From positions 868,283-932,282 of the forward strand of contig NZ_RCIP01000002.1 in assembly GCF_004000275.1 (NCBI RefSeq): a stretch of 64,000 bases of DNA, written 5' to 3'. This stretch comes from Saccharospirillum alexandrii (GTDB taxonomy: Bacteria; Pseudomonadota; Gammaproteobacteria; Pseudomonadales; Natronospirillaceae). This document shows positions 35,914 through 44,993 of the stretch, piece by piece. Numbering within the stretch: position 1 is the first letter of the stretch; the number at the start of each line of letters is the position of its first letter. A model generated the notes under the pieces. It saw only the letters and a program-made list of their open reading frames with translations, had not been told where the DNA came from and did no database searches. The position numbers and the translations under genes were made by a program.

Positions 35914-36354
35914 ATGAAAATCATGAAATTTCTGGCGGTTTCCTTGATGTTGTTGTATGCCGCATCCAGTTTCGCATCGCAAACTGCGGCCAAGCTATAT
36001 AAAAACCCAAACTGTGGATGCTGCGGTCAATATGCAGAGTATCTGGAGCGCAATGGTTTTGATGTAGAAGTAATTAATACAGAAGATCTTACTGCAATCA
36101 AATTGGAGCATGACGTCTCGGAGGAGATGTTCGGATGTCATACGACACTGATCGAAACTTACCTGTTTGAAGGACACATCCCGGTTGATATCGTCAATAC
36201 CGTTTTGGAAGAAAAACCTTTCATACGCGGTCTCAGCGTCCCTGGTATGCCGGCAGGTTCTCCAGGTATGGGCGGAAACAAGCGCGGTTCCATCGATGTC
36301 TATGCGCTTAATTTTGGACCCATGACATCAAGCATTATTTACACCTCGTTCTAA
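35914..36354 (+). CDS. DUF411 metal-binding protein (CopG-like)
   Basis: The ATG at 35914 (GGAGAA upstream) gives 146 residues with a signal peptide ending SSFA. The DUF411 signature is KLYKNPNCGCCGQYAEYL, followed by FGCHTTLIETYLFEGHIP and GLSVPGMPAGSPGM. The CGCC and Met/His residues are thought to bind copper, and members are encoded in copper and silver resistance operons. Confidence 0.9.
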   Translation: MKIMKFLAVSLMLLYAASSFASQTAAKLYKNPNCGCCGQYAEYLERNGFDVEVINTEDLTAIKLEHDVSEEMFGCHTTLIETYLFEGHIPVDIVNTVLEEKPFIRGLSVPGMPAGSPGMGGNKRGSIDVYALNFGPMTSSIIYTSF

Positions 36355-36377
36355 TTACCGTGCGGGGGGAGGCAAAA

Positions 36378-36926
36378 ATGAGAATTAATTCGATACGACG
36401 GTCTATGATGACATTAGTTCTGGTCGCGACTTTGCTCCCTTTAAGCACGGTAGCAGAGCCTCCGGCCAGGACTGGCCCTGGCGGCTTGCTATTGTGGGAA
36501 ACCCCTCAAGATATTGCGGCTGTCACTTTCGAGGATGGGAGTGGTAATGCACTCAGTCTGTCTGACTTTTCGGGGAAGTACGTGTTACTGAACTTGTGGG
36601 CTACCTGGTGTGGCCCATGCCGCGAAGAAATGCCAACTCTGGACGCGCTTCAATCCGAACTTGGGGGATCAAACTTTGATGTACTGGCGCTTTCCCTGGA
36701 TCGTCAGGGGGCGGGCGTAGTGACCGAATTCTATAGAGAAATAGGTATCGAGAATCTTGGTGTCTATGTTGACGATTCCGGTATGGCGGGCAACAAACTG
36801 AGAGCGGTCGGTATTCCAACGACATTGCTGCTTAACACCGAGGGCCAAGAAATAGGGCGATTGGTGGGGACTGCTGAATGGAACAGTGATGAAATGATCA
36901 AGTTCCTAGCAGATATACTCTCCTAA
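36378..36926 (+). CDS. TlpA/ResA-type periplasmic thioredoxin
   Basis: The ATG at 36378 follows GGGGGAGG, giving 182 residues. It has a signal peptide (MMTLVLVATLLPLSTVA) and a thioredoxin fold with active site LWATWCGPCREEMPTL and the cis-proline word AVGIPTTLLLN. It is a reductant for periplasmic thiols, presumably re-reduced by the CcdA encoded two genes later. Confidence 0.9.
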   Translation: MRINSIRRSMMTLVLVATLLPLSTVAEPPARTGPGGLLLWETPQDIAAVTFEDGSGNALSLSDFSGKYVLLNLWATWCGPCREEMPTLDALQSELGGSNFDVLALSLDRQGAGVVTEFYREIGIENLGVYVDDSGMAGNKLRAVGIPTTLLLNTEGQEIGRLVGTAEWNSDEMIKFLADILS

Positions 36927-36942
36927 ATAGGGGGAAAGACTA

Positions 36943-37278
36943 ATGAATTGCTGTGACAATGAGCCCAAAGATGGCCATAAACAATCTCGAAGAGCACGGA
37001 TGTTCAATAATCCACGCCGTCTCCTTCTGATAGCCGCCGTTGCCATTGGCGCCGGTTTGCTATTCGGATGGGAGCAGTTGGTCCTGTTTGGTATTGCCCC
37101 AATTTTGATTAGCCTGCTTCCTTGTCTGGTTATGTGCGGCCTTGGGGTGTGTATGATGTGCAAAAACAAAAAGTCTGAAAACAAAACAGAGGACGGTGTA
37201 AGCCTGGTCGATACAAGGGCCGCTTCTAATCCGGGGTCAAGTGATTCTGTCGTACCTTCAGCCAATGTTAAATTTTAA
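36943..37278 (+). CDS. Small membrane protein, DUF2933-like
   Basis: This 111-residue protein has a basic N-terminus with a Cys pair (NCCDNE) and two hydrophobic segments (RLLLIAAVAIGAGLLFGW and LFGIAPILISLLPCLVMCGL). The second is followed by CMMCKNKK. The layout resembles DUF2933 proteins of copper operons, which have a Cys/His-ending second helix. Function unknown. It lies between the TlpA-like and CcdA genes, separated by only a few bases from each. Confidence 0.6.
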   Translation: MNCCDNEPKDGHKQSRRARMFNNPRRLLLIAAVAIGAGLLFGWEQLVLFGIAPILISLLPCLVMCGLGVCMMCKNKKSENKTEDGVSLVDTRAASNPGSSDSVVPSANVKF

Positions 37279-37283
37279 TACTA

Positions 37284-38027
37284 ATGATTGAAATTGCTAA
37301 CATCAGCCTGATAGCCGCCTTTTTGGCCGGACTGATTTCGTTTATATCTCCGTGCGTATTACCTTTGGTTCCCGGTTACCTGTCATTCGTGGCAGGCCGA
37401 CCATTGGAAGAAATAAGAACTGCACAAACGCTGGACCGATTCCTGACAATGGGCCGGGCAACCTGGTTTGTTCTTGGTTTTTCTACGATATTTCTCATGC
37501 TGGGGGCAAGTGCGACTGCGATTGGCGGGCTATTACTCACCTACCGGCAAGAAACCAACCTACTTGGCGGGCTCATTGTTATTGTGTTTGGCTTATTCAT
37601 GACTGGGCTGGTACCTATTCCCAGGTTGCAGCGGGAGTGGCGATTTTTCCACAAAATACCGCAGCGAGCAGGCCGACCACTGGCATCTTATCTGTTGGGT
37701 GTCGCTTTTGCCTTCGGCTGGACACCCTGTATTGGGCCAATACTGGGGGCCATTTTGACCCTGGGTGCCTCCTCGGCAAATATGGCGGGCGCATTGTCTT
37801 TGCTTGGAGTCTATTCGCTGGGTCTGGGTGTTCCTTTTCTACTAAGCGCTCTTTCGATTAACTCCTTATTAAACAAAGGAGCAGTCTTTCGCCGCTGGGG
37901 TCGAACACTGAATGTTATCGCCGGCGCCATTATGATTATTATGGGCGTTTTGATAATTACCGGGCAGTTGTCAGCTTTTTCATATTGGCTTTTGGCGACA
38001 TTCCCGGTCCTGGGTAAAATCGGATAA
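37284..38027 (+). CDS. ccdA: Thiol-electron transporter CcdA (second copy)
   Basis: This 247-residue protein has the CcdA words AGLISFISPCVLPLVPGYLSF and AFAFGWTPCIGPILGAIL, each with the conserved membrane Cys. It parallels the copy at 27221-27949, and both are adjacent to thioredoxin-like reductants. It would supply electrons to the TlpA-type protein and perhaps to the DsbD-alpha and SCO proteins. Confidence 0.93.
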   Translation: MIEIANISLIAAFLAGLISFISPCVLPLVPGYLSFVAGRPLEEIRTAQTLDRFLTMGRATWFVLGFSTIFLMLGASATAIGGLLLTYRQETNLLGGLIVIVFGLFMTGLVPIPRLQREWRFFHKIPQRAGRPLASYLLGVAFAFGWTPCIGPILGAILTLGASSANMAGALSLLGVYSLGLGVPFLLSALSINSLLNKGAVFRRWGRTLNVIAGAIMIIMGVLIITGQLSAFSYWLLATFPVLGKIG

Positions 38028-38046
38028 CTGGCATGAGAGCATAACT

Positions 38047-38871
38047 ATGACTGCAGTTCACACAAGTAAACAGTACCTGTTAGCGTTAATTTTGATGACT
38101 GCGTTAAGCATGGCGGTTGAAGCAGAGCCAAGCAGTCAGGTACTACCAACATTGTGGTATGATTCCGCTGGGGATCAACTATACAAAGTGTCTGAAAACC
38201 GATTGTTTAAAAGCAAGACTTCAACGATTGACTGGCAGGAAATAGAAATACCTTCCGGTATGACGGGCTCTGAATTGACCTCAATTGTTACATCCACAGA
38301 GAATGCCCAGAGTGTCTATGTTGCTGGTTTGGGTTTGGGCGTATGGCGCAGTTCAGATGAAGGGAATGCCTGGGAAAGCTTGGATGGTGACCTACCTTCG
38401 AAGGACATCATGGCTCTGGCCATACATCGGGACCAGCCCGAAACTCTGTATGTTGTACTTGTACAAGATGGCATATACCGCACACAGAATGCAGGGAAAA
38501 CCTGGACAAAAATGGACAGTGGTCCGGTAAAACCCATTCTTCGATTGATGCATTCAAACATGGAGGGAAGTATGGAGACAGGCTGGCTATATGCTGTTTC
38601 TGATGATGCCGTTCGAATCTCCATGGACTGTTTTTGTGGTTGGCGTCTTACTGGAATTATGAATATTGGAGCAGTCTACGATACTGTCTTTGATCCACAA
38701 AACCCCACGCAAGTATACGCTGCTACAGATACTGGTATTTGGTCCAGTTCCAATGGTGGTCAGGAATGGGAGCTGGGTAGCGATGCCGTTTCTATTGCTA
38801 TTGCCTTTGTTCCTTCGTTGGGATTAGTTGGGCTCGACAGTAGCGGTAGCGTTTCTCGGTATATTGATTAG
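38047..38871 (+). CDS. Exported BNR/VPS10-like beta-propeller protein
   Basis: This 274-residue protein has a signal peptide (YLLALILMTALSMAVEA) followed by BNR-type repeats with Asp-box-like words: VWRSSDEGNAWESL, IYRTQNAGKTWTKM and IWSSSNGGQEWELG. A Cys pair CFCGW occurs near residue 197. Such propellers bind ligands or protein partners; no catalytic residues are evident. It follows ccdA by 19 bp and precedes a cytochrome c. Confidence 0.75.
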   Translation: MTAVHTSKQYLLALILMTALSMAVEAEPSSQVLPTLWYDSAGDQLYKVSENRLFKSKTSTIDWQEIEIPSGMTGSELTSIVTSTENAQSVYVAGLGLGVWRSSDEGNAWESLDGDLPSKDIMALAIHRDQPETLYVVLVQDGIYRTQNAGKTWTKMDSGPVKPILRLMHSNMEGSMETGWLYAVSDDAVRISMDCFCGWRLTGIMNIGAVYDTVFDPQNPTQVYAATDTGIWSSSNGGQEWELGSDAVSIAIAFVPSLGLVGLDSSGSVSRYID

Positions 38872-38886
38872 AAGGCTGCCAGGTCA

Positions 38887-39330
38887 ATGTACAGCTTATT
38901 TTATAGAATCATTTTAGTTGCCTTGCTAGTGATGGCTGGTAATGGCATGGTTTACGGTAATTCTTTGGTGATTGAAGAAGGCCGGAGTGAAGGTCGTGCT
39001 GTATATGAGGCATATTGCGCAGGGTGTCATGGGCTTTCGGGTCAGGGACAAGCCGACTGGAACCAAAAAAATCAGCAAGGTGAATTGCCGGCTCCACCGC
39101 ACGACCCTGAAGGCCATACTTGGAAGCATTCAGACAAAATGCTCTATAACATAGTAGCTAAAGGTTGGCGTGACCCATGGAATGATTCCAATCGGTTGAC
39201 CATGCCTGCTTTTGAAAACATCTTGACACCTAGTGAGATCCGCAATGTAGTCAACTATCTCAAAACATTTTGGAATGCTGATCAGCGCCAACACCAGGAA
39301 AGCGAAAGTTTGACAGCTCCATTTCCTTAG
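38887..39330 (+). CDS. Class I cytochrome c
   Basis: This 147-residue protein has a signal peptide (IILVALLVMAGNGMVYG). It has one haem site CAGCHGLSGQGQ and the distal Met in LTMPAFENILTPSEIRNVV followed by YLKTFW, as in small monohaem c-type cytochromes. Covalent haem attachment needs reduced Cys, which links it to the CcdA and CcmG/TlpA-like proteins of the same element. It is the last cargo gene. Confidence 0.9.
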   Translation: MYSLFYRIILVALLVMAGNGMVYGNSLVIEEGRSEGRAVYEAYCAGCHGLSGQGQADWNQKNQQGELPAPPHDPEGHTWKHSDKMLYNIVAKGWRDPWNDSNRLTMPAFENILTPSEIRNVVNYLKTFWNADQRQHQESESLTAPFP

Positions 39331-39374
39331 GTGGTTGCCTGTATAAGGTAAGCGTCTAGCCGCACCATCTGTAG

Positions 39375-39444
39375 CGTACGTTCACAGTCCTTGACCCTGT
39401 TGTTTTCTTTAATTAGATATATCGATGCGAACTGTGAACGAACG
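39375..39444. repeat. 14-bp inverted repeat, 42 bp apart
   Basis: CGTACGTTCACAGT (39375-39388) and ACTGTGAACGAACG (39431-39444) are complementary at 13 of 14 positions. They lie in the 350-bp gap after the cytochrome gene, which otherwise shows no gene. It may be a remnant of an IS end pair or a large hairpin. Confidence 0.5.
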
Positions 39445-39680
39445 ACACGCGTTTTGCGCCGGGTATCTTAAAGCCTGCTCTGAAAATGGCCTGACCAAGT
39501 TTTCCTAATATCAGCAATACGGCGTGAATATCAAAAGCCTCTATTACTGACGATTATATAACCGACCCTTGGGCCTCGGTTGCCAGGCCCGTCGCGCTGG
39601 TACCGGCGTCAGTCCAAACGCCTCCTGCTAATACATCGGCCGACGCGTTGTTTTTTAGTCTTCACACTGGCTGGTCATTG

Positions 39681-40942
39681 GTAAGCGTTCGGCCATCACA
39701 CCTTGTCAGATGATGACCAGTTGTGTGGTAGCAGTTCATTGATCGCACTCGCCTGCTGGGTTGGCAGCGGGGTGAGCACGTTTTCAGGTACGCATAAGGC
39801 TCGTGCCCATTCAGCTTCGCTGTCTGATCAGGCTCATGATTGCCACCGCACGTTGGTCACGGCGACCAGCCAGTTCGACCGGCCCAGTGCCCATGGACGT
39901 ACTTGGTTTTCCACTCGATTGTTATCGATCGGCACTTTGCCATCATACAGGTAACGGATTAACGTTGCCCATTGCTTCAGGCTATAGTCCAATGCCTTGG
40001 CAATGGCCGAGCCCTCCGGTACCAACTGGCGCTGTCCGATCATCCAGTGGTGTAAGGCATCCAGTGTAGGTTTGGCGTGTTCCTGTCGTCGTTGCAGTCG
40101 CTGCTCAGCGCTCATGTCTTTGAGGTCCCGCTCCACATCATACGGACGTTGGATATACGACAGCGTCTGAGCTGCTAAGTGGCTCGTTTTTCTCGCATAC
40201 AGATCGAAGAACTTGCGACGTGCATGGCGATTTCCGTGACGCCGGCGGCAAAGCTGGCCTTGTAGCCACCGAAGTCGTTGCATACCAGTTTTCCAGTCCA
40301 GACACCGAGGAACACCACACCGCAGGCACCCACCCAGTCCGCCAGGGTTGAGCGGTCGATGATAAAACTCGCATGGGCAAAGGTCTTCTCTTGCCGGTAC
40401 TGCTGCAAGAGATCGGCGTGCTTGGCGATCAACACCTGGGCCAGTAACCCGGTCGCCGGGATGCCTTTATCGATGAAGTGGCCTGCCAAATCTGATCCAT
40501 CCCTATCATGACAGCAACGTTCGCAACCAGGGCAGACACCACACGGCCGCTGATAGGGGCTAGTGCACGACAGCGTTACCCCGAACGCCGGGCAGTTCGA
40601 TCCGCAGCATCGGTGAGCAACTCGACTGGGTCGTTGGCAAGGCCAGTGGAATAAAGTTAGGAACTCTATCTGCATCAGACGAGACATTGTCCGTTGTACG
40701 TCGCCATTTATGAACTAGGTTCGCGTTGAGTCCATAGGTAGGTGCGATGTTTGCCAGGGAAGCGCCGGGCTGGTTACAGGCTTCGACAATCTAGGCTTAA
40801 AACGCCTGAGAATACACTCTCCGTTTCTTTGGTTCAGGTCTGGAGCTAAATATGAACATATCGATGTCTATTTAAAAACAGCTGAACACCATTGATTGTG
40901 GTAGGCTGGTAATTTCAGATGGTTTCACCACAGGACGCTTAC
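39681..40942 (-). mobile_element. IS66-family remnant (1.26 kb, internally deleted)
   Basis: Both ends begin GTAAGCGT inwards (39681 on plus, 40942 on minus), as in IS66. The minus strand between carries pieces of TnpC: HFIDKGIPATGLLAQVLIAK, RSTLADWVGACGVV, LVCNDFGGYKASFAAGVTE, HARRKFFDLYA, GSAIAKALDYSLKQWATLI, IDNNRVENQVRPWALGRSNW and LTPLPTQQASAINELLPHNW. Frames change repeatedly and about 100 residues between WVGACGVV and VFLGVWTG are missing. No 8-bp target duplication is seen. It lies just downstream of tnpB, where a Tn554 tnpC would be. Confidence 0.85.
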
Positions 40943-41049
40943 GGTTAAAGCGACTCACGACTAATGTAACAGTGGGACTTGCTACCACTACAAACAGCGG
41001 AAGATTGGTCGCTACATTTTTTAGCATTGTCAGGCCAATCGATCACGAA

Positions 41050-43212
41050 TTATGAACGCCCTTTTTCAGCAACAATTTCACTTGGGGTTCGACCATCCAG
41101 AGTTGGCACGGTATCAAGCTTCCGAATGAGTCCGTCCAGTTTCGCCAGATCGCCTTCCACTATTTCCCGCTCATCCGCAGTCAGCGGAACCGTTTCCAAA
41201 TACCGTTTAATGGACGTTTTGCTTTCCAATGCCTGGGCCTTTGCGCTGGCTTTCGGCAAATTAAAATCACACCCAGCGCAGGCCATGCGATGTGGGCAAC
41301 TGCTCCAAAAGGGATTCGAACAATACGAGTCGCCCAAGTCATAGAAGGTGTAGGGGTCATCTGAATGGCGCGCAATGATGTCGTGGTCGATCAGGACTGA
41401 AACCATATGCGCCATTTGATCGGCTTTAACAAAGGATGCCGCCAGCTTGGTAGGCCGAATTCGAATGTAGTGCAAGGTTGAGCTCGGCGAGCTATGCCCC
41501 GACCACTGCATCAGCTCGATCAGTGACATGCCTTGAGGTACACTGGCTAGTGCTGTTACCGCGGATGCACGCCCTCTGTGGCTGGTGATTCGCCCGCGAC
41601 TGTCCTCCAGTGGCACACCCGCCTTGGCGCATAGCATTGGAATGATGGTGCTATTGATGGCACTTGACCCTATGCGCTTGCCCCGAAACTGGAACAAGTA
41701 GCTAACCTTATTCCCAGTTCGCTCATCAAGCAAGGCAGCTTGGTCGGCAGGCCTATCCTCCAGCCAGGCGTCAATGCGCTCCTTCACAACCATTCCTACA
41801 GGTTTGACAAACGCTTTGAATGTCTTGCTGGCAGGAATATCTAGATAGCAAAGGGTTCCTGCTGGGACGATAGTTCCATCCTCGTGCACCACTTCATGCG
41901 TTTGTGGATGGGCGCACCCTTTGTCCAATCGTATAATTTCATTATTACGCAGGCCAGCGTGCGTCCACAACACGGCAATGGCTTGTACCATCGATAGGGG
42001 GTAGTGAATTTCTGAAAGCAAATCCTTACGCTCAATATTTAGGCTCGCCCATATCAACTTGAGCCATGTCGAGTCATCAATAACGCGTGGGTTGATACCC
42101 GAGCTAAACGTCACGGATCGTGGCGTAGCCAAGTGATGTCGGGGACTGAACTTCAAACGTCCCCAGCCCCACAGCTCGAAGTCTGAAAAAAAACGCCGCA
42201 AGGCATGCAAAAAGTTACGTTTTGAGTTGGCAGCAATAGGCTGGCCAAGCCCTTTGAGCTGTGTTCCCTTCGCTGACTCCAAAGCCCACTCACCAACCGT
42301 CATCCGGTCAATAGCGGCAATAAACGCAGCGCAAGTGGACATGCTCCAATCGGTAGGCGCCGCAACTTCTGGTTGCTCACGCGCTAGCCAGCCACCAGTC
42401 CTTAAGATAAAACTGTAATTACTTTCACGTGTGCGAGGGCGTAAGGTGGAGGTGTCTCGCCATCGACGACACCACATCGTCCAAGTAGGGTCGATACCTT
42501 CGATGCTTTTTTCCCGCCAGCAGGTGTATCCCCGCATGCGCAGAGGTTTTGCCAAAACACCCATGGCAGCCAGTCCGTGAGACACTTTCCCAACCGATTT
42601 TGCGACACCTAGACTTCGATTTCTTTGGCCCTTCAGTAGCAGTTCTTCAGTGAAGGTCTCCAACCGCGGATCACCATTTTCCAACATCAGGGTGCCCAGC
42701 ACGCACGAAAGAAATTGTTCAAGATTGCGCGCGGCGTAGCCTAGCGACCTCAACGCTTGACTCAAGCGTGCATGCTCATGTCTGAACACTTCATGGCCGA
42801 ATATATGAGAAGCATATATCGCTGGTTGCCGGAATTTTTCGATACGCTGTGGGGTCTTAAACCCGCCAATGTGGTAGGCAACGGAAGCGAGGAACGGTCG
42901 TGATCCAGTTCGCTTACTGAGCAACGTCAACCACTGTGACTCAGACCAACACCAGTAAGATTGACCAGTTTTGCTGACATTCCAGAGAATGGCTGCCACG
43001 GAACAAATTGCTAATCGCTTGGAAACGCCGCTGTGGTCCACTATATCAACCAGGGGGGCCAGCAACTTAGGTATCTCTGATTGGAGGTAGCGCCAGTCTG
43101 AACGGTGAAAGTGATTCGAAAGTATGGTCAGCTCCCGATTCGATAGAATGCTCTGACGTTCGTACTGGCTCGTGTCGAATGGAACATAGGGGATTATGGA
43201 GGGCGTGCTCAT
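41050..43212 (-). CDS. tnpB: Tn554-type transposase B (tyrosine recombinase)
   Basis: This 720-residue protein has catalytic words WTHAGLRNNEII near 419 (Arg), SHRGRASAV near 542 (HxxR) and QWSGHSSPSSTLHYIRI near 565-580 (His and Tyr). A C-terminal Cys cluster YCSNPFWSSCPHRMACAGC near 633-651 is characteristic of Tn554 TnpB-type proteins. Tn554 TnpB is about 630 aa. It starts four bases inside the end of tnpA, so the two are coupled. With TnpA it should carry out site-specific integration of the element into umuC. Confidence 0.88.
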   Translation of the reverse strand: MSTPSIIPYVPFDTSQYERQSILSNRELTILSNHFHRSDWRYLQSEIPKLLAPLVDIVDHSGVSKRLAICSVAAILWNVSKTGQSYWCWSESQWLTLLSKRTGSRPFLASVAYHIGGFKTPQRIEKFRQPAIYASHIFGHEVFRHEHARLSQALRSLGYAARNLEQFLSCVLGTLMLENGDPRLETFTEELLLKGQRNRSLGVAKSVGKVSHGLAAMGVLAKPLRMRGYTCWREKSIEGIDPTWTMWCRRWRDTSTLRPRTRESNYSFILRTGGWLAREQPEVAAPTDWSMSTCAAFIAAIDRMTVGEWALESAKGTQLKGLGQPIAANSKRNFLHALRRFFSDFELWGWGRLKFSPRHHLATPRSVTFSSGINPRVIDDSTWLKLIWASLNIERKDLLSEIHYPLSMVQAIAVLWTHAGLRNNEIIRLDKGCAHPQTHEVVHEDGTIVPAGTLCYLDIPASKTFKAFVKPVGMVVKERIDAWLEDRPADQAALLDERTGNKVSYLFQFRGKRIGSSAINSTIIPMLCAKAGVPLEDSRGRITSHRGRASAVTALASVPQGMSLIELMQWSGHSSPSSTLHYIRIRPTKLAASFVKADQMAHMVSVLIDHDIIARHSDDPYTFYDLGDSYCSNPFWSSCPHRMACAGCDFNLPKASAKAQALESKTSIKRYLETVPLTADEREIVEGDLAKLDGLIRKLDTVPTLDGRTPSEIVAEKGRS

Positions 43213-44231
43213 TGCAATACCTCAGATCCAAAGAGTTCACAAAACACCCGAGCATCGAGACTGCCAATCGAATGAGCCATCTTTGCAGTTAGATCAGCGC
43301 CCGACAGGTGCAAGTAAACTAAGGTGGTCTTGGGATCTCGATGACCAGCATATGCGGTCAATTCATGGAGCTTCCAGCCAGCACGAGCCAGGTGGGTAAG
43401 CCGAAGGTGGCGAAAGGTGTGAGTGCTCAGGTGCAACAGTTTCGCTTCCTTGGCCCATCCTTCAACCGTTTTGCTCCACGTCCAGCGGGTCAGTGACGAG
43501 CCTCGATTACGATCTGATTCTGATCGAAACAACGAGCCATGCAACCAGCCTGCGTTCCGAAGAGCATACAGATGCGCTACTAATACCGGTGCAATTTCAG
43601 GGCTGTAACACACGACGCGGCTGCGTTTGCCTTTGGTCGTCTCCGCTCGCACCGAGACTAGCCGATGTGCAACGTCTAAATCCTCAATTCGTAAGGCCAC
43701 CAACTCGGCACGACGAAGTGCCCCAAAATACGCCAACGACAGCATAAGTCGATCACGTATAGACGACCTGGCCGCGATACTGAGAAAGTGTCGCCACTGC
43801 TCATCGGTAGGGATGTTTGGCAACTTTATCAATCGTGGGAGCAAACCCCTGACAAACCCTCCATGTTCAGGCACTTGGCGAAGCCGGCCATGCTCTCCAC
43901 GAGGTATAGGGTTGTGGTTGCAAAGGCCCTGAAATACCAGGTAATCGTACCATAACCGGATGGCAGTAAGTCGTTGGTGTACGGTTGAATTAGCCACTGC
44001 ACTATTTGCACCAGGTAGCTGCTCACGAATGTATAGCGTGACTTTCTCGAATGTCGCAAACTCAGGTTTCAGGCCATTCTTTTCGCAATACAACAAGTAA
44101 TGAGCAAGGGCGCGACTATAGGCGTCTAGGGTGGCTGTCGCACGCCCCAGATTAGCCAACAGCTCCAACCATGCATGAACACTGGGATAACGGCTTAACA
44201 CTTGTTTGTGCAGTGGGGTGGTGGCAGCCAT
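43209..44231 (-). CDS. tnpA: Tn554-type transposase A (tyrosine recombinase)
   Basis: This 340-residue protein has an N-terminal SAM-like core-binding domain (LELLANLGRATATLDAYSRA) and a catalytic domain with AYFGALRRAELVAL near 173, HTFRHLRLTHLARAG near 269, AYAGHRDPKTT near 294 and the candidate nucleophile in LVYLHL near 304. Its size and place next to tnpB match Tn554 TnpA (about 361 aa). Its ribosome site (CAGGAGG) and start are 58 bp from the umuC junction, so the element end doubles as its leader. The same leader-like sequence is found at 17340-17398. Confidence 0.9.
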   Translation of the reverse strand: MAATTPLHKQVLSRYPSVHAWLELLANLGRATATLDAYSRALAHYLLYCEKNGLKPEFATFEKVTLYIREQLPGANSAVANSTVHQRLTAIRLWYDYLVFQGLCNHNPIPRGEHGRLRQVPEHGGFVRGLLPRLIKLPNIPTDEQWRHFLSIAARSSIRDRLMLSLAYFGALRRAELVALRIEDLDVAHRLVSVRAETTKGKRSRVVCYSPEIAPVLVAHLYALRNAGWLHGSLFRSESDRNRGSSLTRWTWSKTVEGWAKEAKLLHLSTHTFRHLRLTHLARAGWKLHELTAYAGHRDPKTTLVYLHLSGADLTAKMAHSIGSLDARVFCELFGSEVLQ

Positions 44232-44286
44232 ATGCGCCTCCTGAGTGTCAACGCATTCATATTAGTTCAAAAGCATTCCAACTAAC

Positions 44287-44532
44287 TTAATAGAGGGGGT
44301 AATTGGAGCTGAACACTATTACCCCCAGTTCCTTCAGGGTGTGCCTCGTTTTGAAGTAAGGTGCTCCCATTTTGATCCCAAGCGCCTTGGCCTCCGCTGA
44401 GCGAGCGATGATGCAACCATCGTTATTGGACAGCACAACCACGGGCTGGTTTCGCAGTTTCGGGTTGAAGAGCTGCTCACAGCTGGCGTACATGGAGTTC
44501 ACATCTATCAACGCGAAAACGGGCTTGGTCAT
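44287..44532 (-). pseudogene. umuC: umuC, 5' portion, interrupted by element insertion
   Basis: The ATG overlaps the umuD stop (ATGA), the normal operon layout. The 81 residues contain the N-terminal palm of Y-family polymerases: FALIDVNSMYASCEQLF (first catalytic Asp), VVVLSNNDGCIIARSAEAKA and VFSSNYPLY. A stop follows directly because the element begins at 44289. The continuation, GDMSARVM, is at 10334-9297. The polymerase is therefore split between its catalytic residues and cannot work as encoded. Confidence 0.95.
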
Positions 44533-44966
44533 TGCGCCTTGCTCAACATGGGCTTTACGACATAGCTCACCACACCGAACACCTCCAATTCTTGCCCCGG
44601 TTCGAGCTCTATGTCCGGATAGTCGTCACTCATTGCGATAAGCTTGAGACTGGGGTGTGTCTGGAGACTTTTGACCAGGAAGTCGCCATCCACCGCAGCG
44701 ACGACAATGTGCCCATGGGCTGCTTCAATGGCGCGATCGACCACCAGGTAGTCCCCGGGGGCAATACCAGCCTCGACCATGGAATGCCCTTCGGCGCGGA
44801 GAACGTAGGTCGAGGCAGGCCGCCTGATAAGCAGCTCATTGAAATCGAGCTGACTGTCCAGGTGGTCCCGGGCCGGGCTCGGAAAGCCCGCCTGGACCGG
44901 GTCTGTGAAGTACGGCACGGAGTCTGCTACCAAGAGCGGTGCCAATGACTGTATAGTGGCTTTCAT
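44529..44966 (-). CDS. umuD: UmuD-like SOS mutagenesis protein
   Basis: This 145-residue protein is of the LexA/UmuD S24 family. The RecA-stimulated self-cleavage site is probably Ala26-Gly27 (QAGFPSPA). The catalytic Ser62 is in EGHSMVEAG and Lys99 in FLVKSL, with the same 37-residue spacing as Ser60-Lys97 of E. coli UmuD. Cleaved UmuD' joins UmuC to make polymerase V; here the partner gene is broken. A LexA box lies 7 bp upstream of the ATG. Confidence 0.94.
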   Translation of the reverse strand: MKATIQSLAPLLVADSVPYFTDPVQAGFPSPARDHLDSQLDFNELLIRRPASTYVLRAEGHSMVEAGIAPGDYLVVDRAIEAAHGHIVVAAVDGDFLVKSLQTHPSLKLIAMSDDYPDIELEPGQELEVFGVVSYVVKPMLSKAQ

Positions 44967-44973
44967 AATCTAC

Positions 44974-44993
44974 TACTGGATAAATAAACAGTA
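44974..44993 (-). promoter_or_regulatory. LexA (SOS) box of umuDC
   Basis: The minus strand reads TACTG-TTTATTTATC-CAGTA, which fits the gammaproteobacterial LexA consensus TACTG-N10-CAGTA completely at both arms. It is just upstream of umuD. Confidence 0.9.

Larger units (their letters stand above)
17397..44289. mobile_element. Tn554-like element 2 (copper/thiol cargo with tnpA and tnpB)
   Basis: This element runs from a left end at about 17397 (TAATGTTGAATGG, similar to TTATGTGGAATAG at 10337) to a right end at 44289, immediately before umuC codon TAT (44290-44292). The two ends of the whole insertion form a short inverted repeat, TTA..TGGAAT. TnpA and TnpB, two overlapping tyrosine recombinases on the minus strand, occupy the right end as in Tn554. 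Tn554 itself has a third small gene, tnpC, which is not seen here; an IS66 relic lies beyond tnpB. Cargo from 17933 to 39330 is metal resistance and periplasmic redox genes. Confidence 0.7.

Noticed and set aside
40871-41026. 51-codon minus-strand frame after tnpB as tnpC
   Set aside because: Too short and crosses the IS66 end at 40942, so it is not an ancestral element gene.
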